Part shown: in pieces, positions 6,810-14,416 of the stretch | Numbering within the stretch: the first letter of the stretch is position 1 | Layout: every line of letters starts with the position of its first letter | NCBI GenBank assembly: GCA_018224345.1 | Contig: JAGTUW010000351.1 | Span: forward strand, 1 to 16,591 | Source of the DNA: Bacteroidota bacterium | Lineage (GTDB): Bacteria > Bacteroidota > Ignavibacteria > SZUA-365 | DNA: 16,591 bases | Direction of reading: 5' to 3' | Notes under the pieces: model-generated | The model's input: the letters and a program-made list of their open reading frames with translations, nothing else | The model's database searches: none | Told to the model about the DNA's origin: nothing | Translations under genes and position numbers: made by a program

Positions 6810-7967
6810 ATGGACACCATGACAGATACGACGTTGTACAGAGCCGATTGCCGGCACTTCCGGGGCGATATTCCATGCAGACCGCATAAACGCGAAGGCG
6901 TCCACTGTGCGGATTGTCCGCATTACGACCCAACCGATCGCAATATTCTTATTATCAAACTCGGGGCGATCGGTGATGTGATTCGTACGACCCCGCTGTT
7001 TGCGCGTCTTCGAAAGGAGTTCCCCTCAGCACGCATCTGGTGGCTGACTCTTACCCCGGACGTGTTACCTGCGGAAGTGGATATCAAGCTGCGCTTCGGC
7101 ACCGCTGCGGTACTCTCTCTCTCGGCGATACACTTCGATCTGTTGATCAATCTTGACAAAGACAGAGAAGCCTGCGCCCTGACCGACATGCTGCATGCCG
7201 ATACGAAAAAGGGCTTCACCCTGCGCGACGGTATTTGCGGACCGATTGATGCCGATGCAGAACACAAATTTCTTACAGGCATTTTCGACGATGTCAACAA
7301 GGCCAATACAAAGCATTACCTTCATGAGATTTTCGAAATCTGCGGCTACGATTGGCAGGGCGAGGAGTATGTGCTCGACGTGGAGGAACGTTTCGACCTT
7401 GCCGGCGTAGCCGAACGCCGCAACGTCGCCGTCGATGAGCAACGCCCCATTATTGGTCTGAATACTGGCTGTGGTGGCAGATGGACCAGCCGGCTCTGGC
7501 CGGACACTTCCTGGATCGGGCTGGCCGAACGCCTGCGCGATGCGGGGTGTCAAGCACTTTTCCTCGGTGGGGAACAGGAGGATGAAAAAAACCGGGCTCT
7601 GGCGGCCGCGTCCGGAGGCCTGTATCTCGGCCATTTTTCCCTTCGGGAGTTCATTGGCCTCATGGACCGCTGTGACGTGATCGTCTCCGCTGTGACCATG
7701 GCGATGCATCTGGCAATAGGGCTGAAAAAACCCCTGATTCTCTTCAACAATATCTTTAACCCACACGAATTTGAACTCTACGGCCGCGGTGAAATTCTTG
7801 AGCCCTCGAAACCCTGTACGTGTTTTTTTCAGCCCACCTGCAGGAATGAGGAATACCGCTGTATGGAGCACCTCGCGGTTGACCACGTATTCGATGCTGT
7901 AACGCGTGCATTGCACGATGACGATATCCAACGGCCCAGTGCGGGCGGGAGCAGTGATCCGCGATGA
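6810..7967 (+). CDS. GT9 glycosyltransferase (heptosyltransferase-like) with a cysteine-rich N-terminus
   Basis: 385-residue soluble GT-B enzyme of the ADP-heptose:LPS heptosyltransferase family. ILIIKLGAIGDVIRTTPLF (about 46-64) is the GT9 opening strand and loop; NTGCGGRWTSRLWP and LGGEQEDEKNRAL mark the donor-binding half. Before the domain sits C14-x8-C23-x9-C33-x2-C36, absent from classical WaaC/WaaF and suggestive of a zinc or iron-sulfur site. The C-terminus has C-x-C-x5-C-x6-C-M, a pattern common in GT9 proteins. The usual D..-H-A donor motif reads VSAVTMAMHLAIG, lacking the Asp. I recall similar Cys-rich GT9 proteins in several uncultivated phyla, so this is a subfamily rather than an oddity of this genome. 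Its last four bases overlap the GT4 start. ATG at 6819 is an alternative start. The sugar is uncertain. Confidence 0.85.
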   Translation: MDTMTDTTLYRADCRHFRGDIPCRPHKREGVHCADCPHYDPTDRNILIIKLGAIGDVIRTTPLFARLRKEFPSARIWWLTLTPDVLPAEVDIKLRFGTAAVLSLSAIHFDLLINLDKDREACALTDMLHADTKKGFTLRDGICGPIDADAEHKFLTGIFDDVNKANTKHYLHEIFEICGYDWQGEEYVLDVEERFDLAGVAERRNVAVDEQRPIIGLNTGCGGRWTSRLWPDTSWIGLAERLRDAGCQALFLGGEQEDEKNRALAAASGGLYLGHFSLREFIGLMDRCDVIVSAVTMAMHLAIGLKKPLILFNNIFNPHEFELYGRGEILEPSKPCTCFFQPTCRNEEYRCMEHLAVDHVFDAVTRALHDDDIQRPSAGGSSDPR

Positions 7968-9133
7968 GGATCGTGCTCGTCGGAACAGCCTACCCGCTCC
8001 GCGGAGGCATTGCCCATTATGTCGGACTTCTGTGGAAATATCTTTCCCGGCGTCATGATGTCCGGGTTGTTACCTTTTCGCGGCAATATCCGAAATTGCT
8101 TTTCCCCGGCAAATCTCAGGAGGAACAGGGAGATGCCGGTATCCCGGTGGAAAGCGTGCAATGGATTGACTCCATCAATCCGTTCAACTGGGTTCGTGCA
8201 GGCGTTCGTGTACGCGCTCTGCATGCGGATCTTATTATTTTTAAATTCTGGATGCCCTTTTTTGCACCGTCATACGGCGTGATCGCGGCGATTGCACGCT
8301 GGAGACGCAAAACGCGTACCATGTTCATCTGTGACAACGTCATACCCCACGAACGAAGGCCTGGCGACAAACTGCTGACGCGTTTTGCCTTCCGCTTCAT
8401 CGATGCCTATGTCGTACAGTCCCGCGCCGTCGAGCGTGACTTGCGGCTCTGGCACAAGGACCCCATGCTCGCATGGCTCCCGCATCCCGTATATGAGATT
8501 TTCGGCGACGAAATTGAACGCGCGGAGGCGAGACAGAAGCTGGCCGCCATCGATGCGTCGATGCAATTACGGGAAGATGATCACGTCCTGCTGTTCTTCG
8601 GGTATGTGAGGGAATACAAGGGTTTGGATGTCCTGCTCGATGCCATGCCCGCGATCCTCGAACGCATGCCTGTGAAATTGCTGGTGGTTGGTGAGTTTTA
8701 CAACAACGAGCAGCAATACCGGGAACAGGTGCGGCGGCTGGGTATTGAGGATGCGGTGCTGTTTCACTCGGACTATGTCCCGAATGAGGACGTCGGCGTG
8801 TATGTCTCAGCAGCAGATGTTCTGACCCTGCCGTACAAGACAGCCACGCAGAGCGGTATTGTGCAGATCGCCTACAATGTGCACCGGCCGGTGATCGCCA
8901 CCGATGTAGGCGGACTCAGTGAAGTAGTGCTTGACGGACGTACGGGGCGTATTGTGCCGCCGTTGCAACCGGCTGCTCTCGCTGACGCGGTCACTGCTTT
9001 TTTCGAACAGCGGCAATTCGATGAGTTTCGTGCCGGGGTGATGGAGGAGAAGAAAAAGTATTCCTGGGAGTTCATGGTTGAGGGAATCGAAAAACTGTAC
9101 CAACGGAGTGTGGACAAGGCCGGAGCGGATTGA
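7964..9133 (+). CDS. GT4-type glycosyltransferase (group 1)
   Basis: 389-residue soluble GT-B enzyme that would transfer a sugar from a nucleotide donor while retaining configuration. The N-terminal half begins MRIVLVGTAYPLRGGIAHY, with the glycine-rich acceptor loop G14-G15-I16, and continues with VTFSRQYPKLLFPGKSQ. The C-terminal half has LLFFGYVREYKGLDVLLDA (first strand of the GT1 domain with the R/K pair), LLVVGEFY, VLFHSDYVPNEDVGVYVSAADV and LPYKTATQSGIVQIAY, where the family E-x7-E is relaxed, followed by PVIATDVGGLSEVVLDGRTG. Its ATG overlaps the GT9 stop (ATGA), and its own stop is one base from the next start, so these three genes are almost certainly co-transcribed and translationally coupled. 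The acceptor and sugar are unknown; a surface or core glycan is inferred from context. Confidence 0.88.
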   Translation: MRIVLVGTAYPLRGGIAHYVGLLWKYLSRRHDVRVVTFSRQYPKLLFPGKSQEEQGDAGIPVESVQWIDSINPFNWVRAGVRVRALHADLIIFKFWMPFFAPSYGVIAAIARWRRKTRTMFICDNVIPHERRPGDKLLTRFAFRFIDAYVVQSRAVERDLRLWHKDPMLAWLPHPVYEIFGDEIERAEARQKLAAIDASMQLREDDHVLLFFGYVREYKGLDVLLDAMPAILERMPVKLLVVGEFYNNEQQYREQVRRLGIEDAVLFHSDYVPNEDVGVYVSAADVLTLPYKTATQSGIVQIAYNVHRPVIATDVGGLSEVVLDGRTGRIVPPLQPAALADAVTAFFEQRQFDEFRAGVMEEKKKYSWEFMVEGIEKLYQRSVDKAGAD

Positions 9134-9134
9134 T

Positions 9135-10832
9135 ATGGCGAAAAGAAAGAGGAAAAATATTGGAAGCGGGGCGAGAATAAGAACTGCGGACCCGACTGCA
9201 TTCAATTTTGATGACTTTGCAGACAAGTACATCTGGTACCTTGTCCCGATACTGGTGTTGCTTTACTATTGGTTCAGCCAGGGGTCGACGGGCTTCTACC
9301 AGGATGATGAAATCGGACATTACAGGAATATCCGTCAATTCTGGGGAGACCCCTTCAGCATCATGGGCAATCAGCCGAAACCGGGCTGGAAAATTCTGCT
9401 CGTTCTCCCGGGATTGTTCGGGTCTGTCGGCGTCACGCTGGCACATTCTCTTATCGCCGCATTGACCGTGGTAATGACCTACAAACTTGGCCGGGCGATG
9501 AACATACGCAACTCCTCGCTCGCTGCGTTGTTCCTGGCCGCGCAACCGCTGTATCTGCAAATTTCTTTCCGGAGCTACTCCGAGATCACCGCGGCACTCT
9601 TCATCGTGCTTTCACTCTATTTCTATTATAACGAGCGCTGGCTCTGGGCGGCACTCGCCTCCAGTTATGTGTTCTCGATACGGCAGGAGTTCGCACTGGT
9701 CACTATCGGACTGGGTGTACTTTTCCTTCTGCGGAAGAAATGGCTGCCGTTCATCGCGCTGGGGTGGATGCCGGTGCTGTTGGCGTTGATCGGCTGGATG
9801 CATACCGGAAACATCATGTGGTTGCTCGACGACATGCAGCGCATAGGACTTGGTGTCGAAGTTCCTCACAAACCGTTCTGGCATTATTTCGAAACGTACA
9901 TTTATATGGTGGGCCCGATCGTCCTCCCCTTGCTCGTTCTTGGATACTGGAAGCAGTTTTTTCCGCCTGATCGGATAAAGGAGCAGATCGGCAAGCACGG
10001 CTTTTTCTTTTTTACCTTTACGATCATGTTCGCCTGGGCCGTATTCTCCGCCTGGGATCTCCCTGATTTCGGTGCGAATCCGGGGCACTGGCGCTACATG
10101 CTCTCAATAGCGCCATTGACGGCTATATACGCCGCTATGGGCGCCAACGCGATGTTCCTCAACCGGCGGCCCGCGATCAATTATGCGATTCTCATTACAT
10201 TCACTCTTCTTGCATTTCTCTTTCTTTCGCGGGAAACCAATGGCATCATCCTCATCGACGCACCACGTTTTGATCATGTCCTCGTGATTCTCGGCGTGCT
10301 CGCCGTCTACGCCGCCTATGCTTCGGCGCGGTTACTGACACCGAAGATGATGACTGTATTGTTCGTCGTTACGTTGGTCGGCTTCACTGTGTATGCGGAA
10401 AAGCCGCGGACACTCGATGTGGAGGCGCAGCTGGTGAAACAGGCGGCGGAGTGGTATCTCTCACAGCCGGAAGAATTTCAGAATCGCCCCCTGTACTGCA
10501 ATCATGTGCTGTTCCGTTACTTTACCGATATCGACATCTACGACACAGAGCGTGACTACGGCCTTCATCTGTCAACGCTGCGCGAGGCTGAACCGGGTTC
10601 GGTCATTGTCTGGGAAAGTCATTACGGCTTTAATCAGTTCGGTGGAGACGTCCCTCTCGAATTTTTCGAGGAGAATCCCGAGTACCATTTCCATGGAGAG
10701 TGGGTTGATCCGGACCGCACCTTCGGTATTTTCATCTTCGAGAAAATACCGCCACAGGTGCCGGCTGGACCGACGCCTACGGCAGGCCATGTCGATCAAT
10801 TGCTGGCTCCCGCTGTTACAACTCCTCTGTAA
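9135..10832 (+). CDS. Multi-TM GT-C glycosyltransferase (GT39/ArnT-like)
   Basis: 565-residue inner-membrane protein. A basic N-terminus (MAKRKRKN) leads into TM1 (33-47), then the first periplasmic loop with FYQDDEIGHYRN (54-65). Its acidic pair is where GT-C enzymes of the PMT/ArnT type carry the catalytic or metal-binding residues. About ten further hydrophobic segments follow up to about residue 420, and residues 422-565 form a soluble C-terminal domain, probably periplasmic. Such enzymes use polyprenyl-phosphate sugars, which fits the GT2 gene in the same operon. GGAG lies nine bases before the ATG, one base after the GT4 stop; an upstream in-frame TTG at 9078 is rejected because it sits inside GT4. 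The acceptor (lipid, protein or glycan) is unknown. Confidence 0.8.
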   Translation: MAKRKRKNIGSGARIRTADPTAFNFDDFADKYIWYLVPILVLLYYWFSQGSTGFYQDDEIGHYRNIRQFWGDPFSIMGNQPKPGWKILLVLPGLFGSVGVTLAHSLIAALTVVMTYKLGRAMNIRNSSLAALFLAAQPLYLQISFRSYSEITAALFIVLSLYFYYNERWLWAALASSYVFSIRQEFALVTIGLGVLFLLRKKWLPFIALGWMPVLLALIGWMHTGNIMWLLDDMQRIGLGVEVPHKPFWHYFETYIYMVGPIVLPLLVLGYWKQFFPPDRIKEQIGKHGFFFFTFTIMFAWAVFSAWDLPDFGANPGHWRYMLSIAPLTAIYAAMGANAMFLNRRPAINYAILITFTLLAFLFLSRETNGIILIDAPRFDHVLVILGVLAVYAAYASARLLTPKMMTVLFVVTLVGFTVYAEKPRTLDVEAQLVKQAAEWYLSQPEEFQNRPLYCNHVLFRYFTDIDIYDTERDYGLHLSTLREAEPGSVIVWESHYGFNQFGGDVPLEFFEENPEYHFHGEWVDPDRTFGIFIFEKIPPQVPAGPTPTAGHVDQLLAPAVTTPL

Positions 10833-10836
10833 TGAC

Positions 10837-10856
10837 AATGATTTACGGAAATCATT
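10837..10856 (+). terminator. AT-rich hairpin after the glycosyltransferase operon
   Basis: AATGATTT (10837-10844) and AAATCATT (10849-10856) pair perfectly around a 4-base ACGG loop, starting four bases after the GT-C stop. Only a broken T-rich stretch follows (TCATTGATTTTG), and the stem is weak. It could be a terminator, a processing site or an operator for the next gene. TATAAG at 10892-10897 is the only -10-like string before the LysM gene and lacks a clear -35 box. Confidence 0.35.
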
Positions 10857-10979
10857 TCATTGATTTTGTGAAGATTCATTCGTAGGTTTCCTATAAGTTC
10901 GGATTCGGTGAACAACGCCGGATGATCTCTCTGTCGCGCTATGTATCCCGTCGTGACAAGTCTTCCATCCATACGCTTC

Positions 10980-10983
10980 GAGG
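10980..10983 (+). promoter_or_regulatory. Ribosome binding site that decides the LysM transglycosylase start
   Basis: GAGG ends four bases before the ATG at 10988. The alternatives are ATG 10922, which gives an overlong N-terminus before the signal sequence, and ATG 11021, which removes the basic residues before the hydrophobic core. ATG 10988 gives a normal lipoprotein signal. Confidence 0.5.
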
Positions 10984-10987
10984 TTGT

Positions 10988-13900
10988 ATGTTTATGATTG
11001 ATGTGTTCAGAGTAAGAGGGATGTTCCCGATTTTCGTCACAGCCTGTGCCGTCGCGCTGCTTTCCTCCTGTTCCTCGCAACAGGAACTGACGAAGGAGGA
11101 AGATCTGGCCGCGGTTGAGACCGGGGGAGCACCCGCCATCGATACCCTCCTGCCCGGCCGGGGTGAACCATTTCTGCCACGTCCCTTGCTTGATATAGAT
11201 GAAACACCTGCCGTGCACGAGGTGCTCGCCGAGGAAAAGGAACCGTTGCTCGACCGTGCGCGCCTGCATATTGTGCTCGCATCGAAGGCGTTGGAAAACG
11301 GAGACACCAGTACGACGGTCGATCAGTGTCTCCTGGCGTCGGACAAGCTGGACCGAGCCAGTTATCTGCCTGATATCGAGCTTGACGAGATGTATGACGA
11401 TCTCTCCCTGAGATTGCGCGCATTGTACCGCGCCACAGCGGCCAGTATCGAGGCATCGGAACTCGACATCCCCGCCTCTGCGCTTGCCGCTATCACCGAT
11501 GAGGCCGTTGAGTCCGATGCGATGGATCTGACCACCCTTTCCTTCAAGGAGCCGCCTCCGACCACGATTCCACTGCCGCTCAACAGCGAGGTGGAAAAAA
11601 ATATTATTTACTTTACCACGAAAATGCGCAAGCATTTCGTCAAGTGGCTCGAACGTTCGGGACGATATTTCCCCGTGATGCAGCCAATATTGAAGGAGGA
11701 AGGCCTCCCGGATGAAATTATCTACCTGACAATGATAGAAAGTGGAGTCAATCCCACCGCTCGCTCCTGGGCAGCTTGCGTAGGGCTGTGGCAGTTCCTC
11801 AAATCCACCGGAGAGATGTACGGGTTGAGAGGGGATTGGCACACCGACGACCGCTGCGATCCGGAACGGGCGACACGCGCGGCAGCCCGACACCTGCGGG
11901 ATCTATATAACCGTTTCGGTGATTGGCATCTCGCACTCGCCGCCTATAACGCGGGTCCGGGACGCATCAGCCGGGTGATCAGGAAATCGGGAAAGGAGAA
12001 TCCATCGTATTGGGACATCCGCGGGTTCCTGCCACGCGAGACACAGAACTATGTCCCGCGCTTTATCGCGACCGCGATTATCGCGCTTGATCTCAAAGAG
12101 TACGATTTGCATGTGGTTCCGACACAGCGCCCCCTCGAATATGATCTTGTGACAACCGACAAACCCTACCTTTTAAAGGATCTCGCCCTCGTTGCCGGCT
12201 GTGAGGTTGAGGATTTGAAGACGCTCAATCCTACACTCCTTCAACCGATGACACCGCCGCGTCCATTCGAACTGCGTATACCCAGAGGTCGCAGCCAGAC
12301 CTTCGCATCAAACATCGGAAACGTAGAGGTGCGCCATACGACTGAAACCGTAATCGTCGATCACAAGGTCAAGCGCGGTGAGAGTCTCTACAAGCTCGCC
12401 AAACGGTACAATGTGACCGTCGGACAGATCGTGAAACTCAATGAACTCAGCAGTGCCCGCCACCTGCGTGTCGGTGAACTCTTGCGTATCCCGAAAAAAG
12501 AGGTTACCACGACAACCGCATATAAAGTTGCGCTGGACAATGTCGCGAATCCTGACAGCGAAAAAGATCCTGCTTCGCGGACGAAGGGTCGTCGCAAACT
12601 CGCGATCAATGTTGATCAGGGTATGACGCTCGGTGGTATCGCCCACAACTTCGGTGTGACGGTCTCGGATCTGATGACCTGGAACAGTATGAAGCCGGAC
12701 GACCGTCTCGTCGCAGGCAGTGTGATCGATGTCTGGGTACGCGAGGATCAGCCGCTGCCGGGTGCTATGCCACTGCTTGCCGACGGATCGCGCTCCGACA
12801 GCGTAACTTCCTACGATGCAGCGGGGACATCCGTCACGACGGGAACGGCAGGCGCCCAACGCAGTACGACACTCGCGACACGTGACCGCCGTGGTATCAC
12901 TTCCGCTGCCAGCACAATTCCAATGGTGTACACCGTGCAGAGGGGAGAGACACTTGCAGGGATCGCCAGAGCGTTCAATGTGACGATACAGAATATTATG
13001 GAATGGAATGATCTGAAAAACACGAACATCATCAGCGGAAGTACGCTGACACTGCATTCCAGCGAAGGGCATGCGAATGCGCAATCTGACGGAACAACAA
13101 AGCAACGCAGCGTACTGTCTGATAACCAGACAGATAAAGATAAAGCGGTCGGCAAACTGGCCACTGCCCACAACAAGAAACCGCAAGATCCCGCGCTTTC
13201 CTCCTCCAGCATTTCTCTGCGAAACGCTGCGAAGTCCGCTGCGCCTTCTACAGTCCCGGATGATTCGTTATATACTGTCGGCAAGGGCGAGACGCTCTAC
13301 CGTATCGCCACCACGCATGGAGTGACGGTCGAGCAGGTAATGGAATGGAATGCGCTGACCGATCACGGACTTCGCATCGGTCAGCAATTGATTATTCGTC
13401 GTGACGCTCTGTCTTCAAAGGGCTCCTCTTCAGCGAAGAAGACAAAGGCTCCGGAAACGGCAAAGGCTCCGGAAACGGCAAAGGCTCCGGAAACGGCGAA
13501 GGCTCCGGAAACGGCGAAGGCTCCGGAAACAGCGAAGGCTCCGGAAACGGCAAAGGCTCCGGAAACGGCAAAGGCTCCGGAAACGGCAAAGGCTCCGGAA
13601 ACGGCAAAGGCTCCGGAAACGGCAAAGGCTCCGGAAACGGCAAAGAGTCAGTCAATAGAGAATACTACGGCAGTGAAGAAGACTCAGGCAGTGCAGGGGC
13701 AGGCAGGGTCGGATCCACAGATTGCAACGGATGCAGGGACGGACGCTGTAGCGCGCAAGCCCGCAGACATTGATCTGCACCTGGATGACGGTGTGTACAC
13801 AGTGCGGCCGGGAGACAATCTGTATCGTATCGCACGAGCCGCTGGTATGACTGTCGAAGAGCTGCAGGAAATGAATGGGCTCTCCTCGTCATCCATCCGC

Positions 13901-14371
13901 AAGGGCCAACGGCTCATTATCATTCCTGCCACCGGTGCAAGTCCCGCTGGCACGCCATCGAAACACGCTGGCACGCCATCGAAACACGCTGGCACGCCAT
14001 CGAAACACGCTGGCACGCCAGATTCGCAATCTGCACACACTCAAGGATCCGTGGAGAGGTCTGTTTCGAAACCGCAGGTCATCAGTGTCGGCAAAGCCGA
14101 TACGACGAGGGAAACGAAAGATCGTCCGGCTTCCGGAACGTTACATGGCGGTGCGGAGAAGAGAATTGAAGGGAAAGCTGCCACTGACGAGGTCAGATTG
14201 GAGGCGAACATCGAGATCGGTGTCCGTCACGAATACGTTGTTGAGCGAGGGGAGACATTGTACGGGATTTCGCGCAAGCTTGGCGTTCCCGTCTCCAAAC
14301 TGACGGAGTGGAATGAAGTCGGCGATGTTCTGCAAATCGGTCAGAAAATCGTATACTACACCACAGAGTAG
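10988..14371 (+). CDS. mltD: MltD-like membrane-bound lytic transglycosylase, lipoprotein with six LysM domains
   Basis: 1127 residues, more than twice the length of E. coli MltD. Basic residues, a hydrophobic core and the lipobox LSSC place the lipidated Cys at residue 28; Ser follows it, which in the E. coli rule favours the outer membrane. Residues about 30-216 are a charged linker. The SLT catalytic domain spans about 217-345, with catalytic E251 in MIESG, then GLWQFL and AYNAGPGR (319-326). A divergent LysM-like stretch covers about 385-435. LysM domains lie at about 459-504, 538-584, 647-692, 761-805, 936-981 and 1081-1127. Linkers carry 11 copies of KAPETA (820-885) and 3.5 copies of AGTPSKH (987-1011). 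The enzyme cleaves glycan strands to 1,6-anhydro-muropeptides, and LysM binds the glycan. It is probably transcribed separately from the glycosyltransferases. Confidence 0.92.
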   Translation: MFMIDVFRVRGMFPIFVTACAVALLSSCSSQQELTKEEDLAAVETGGAPAIDTLLPGRGEPFLPRPLLDIDETPAVHEVLAEEKEPLLDRARLHIVLASKALENGDTSTTVDQCLLASDKLDRASYLPDIELDEMYDDLSLRLRALYRATAASIEASELDIPASALAAITDEAVESDAMDLTTLSFKEPPPTTIPLPLNSEVEKNIIYFTTKMRKHFVKWLERSGRYFPVMQPILKEEGLPDEIIYLTMIESGVNPTARSWAACVGLWQFLKSTGEMYGLRGDWHTDDRCDPERATRAAARHLRDLYNRFGDWHLALAAYNAGPGRISRVIRKSGKENPSYWDIRGFLPRETQNYVPRFIATAIIALDLKEYDLHVVPTQRPLEYDLVTTDKPYLLKDLALVAGCEVEDLKTLNPTLLQPMTPPRPFELRIPRGRSQTFASNIGNVEVRHTTETVIVDHKVKRGESLYKLAKRYNVTVGQIVKLNELSSARHLRVGELLRIPKKEVTTTTAYKVALDNVANPDSEKDPASRTKGRRKLAINVDQGMTLGGIAHNFGVTVSDLMTWNSMKPDDRLVAGSVIDVWVREDQPLPGAMPLLADGSRSDSVTSYDAAGTSVTTGTAGAQRSTTLATRDRRGITSAASTIPMVYTVQRGETLAGIARAFNVTIQNIMEWNDLKNTNIISGSTLTLHSSEGHANAQSDGTTKQRSVLSDNQTDKDKAVGKLATAHNKKPQDPALSSSSISLRNAAKSAAPSTVPDDSLYTVGKGETLYRIATTHGVTVEQVMEWNALTDHGLRIGQQLIIRRDALSSKGSSSAKKTKAPETAKAPETAKAPETAKAPETAKAPETAKAPETAKAPETAKAPETAKAPETAKAPETAKAPETAKSQSIENTTAVKKTQAVQGQAGSDPQIATDAGTDAVARKPADIDLHLDDGVYTVRPGDNLYRIARAAGMTVEELQEMNGLSSSSIRKGQRLIIIPATGASPAGTPSKHAGTPSKHAGTPSKHAGTPDSQSAHTQGSVERSVSKPQVISVGKADTTRETKDRPASGTLHGGAEKRIEGKAATDEVRLEANIEIGVRHEYVVERGETLYGISRKLGVPVSKLTEWNEVGDVLQIGQKIVYYTTE
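13445..13642 (+). repeat. 18-base tandem repeat, 11 copies (KAPETA linker)
   Basis: Eleven head-to-tail copies of AAGGCTCCGGAAACGGCA, in frame in the LysM transglycosylase gene between LysM4 and LysM5. Units differ only at the last base (copies 3-5 end in G) and at one base in copy 5 (ACA for ACG). Near-identity at synonymous sites shows recent expansion by slippage or unequal crossing-over. Because the unit contains no stop in several frames, long artificial open frames appear on both strands here. Confidence 0.97.
13946..14020 (+). repeat. 21-base tandem repeat, 3 full copies plus a partial (AGTPSKH linker)
   Basis: Three identical copies of a 21-base unit starting GCTGGCACGCCATCG, then 12 bases of a fourth copy (14009-14020). 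In frame, it encodes AGTPSKH three times and AGTP once, in the linker between LysM5 and LysM6. The identity of the copies indicates recent duplication. Confidence 0.95.
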
Positions 14372-14416
14372 TGTTTTCTTTTCGCATGCAGCGGCCCACA
14401 CCGCATCATCATTCGT

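Noticed and set aside
9078..9134. Upstream TTG start of the GT-C gene inside the GT4 gene
   Set aside because: The ATG at 9135 follows a GGAG site and starts one base after the GT4 stop; the extension has no family-like sequence.
10796..11893. 365-codon minus-strand frame opposite the 5' part of the LysM transglycosylase gene
   Set aside because: The sense strand has a lipobox and an SLT catalytic domain; the antisense translation is Arg/Gly-rich without a domain.
13445..13642. CRISPR-like array
   Set aside because: The repeats are directly adjacent, 18 bases long, with no unique spacers, and are in frame within a gene.
13392..13658. Long open frames in other frames over the 18-base repeat, giving Pro/Glu-rich or Arg-rich repeat proteins
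   Set aside because: They exist only because the repeat unit has no stop in those frames; the sense frame is a clear LysM linker within a complete gene.
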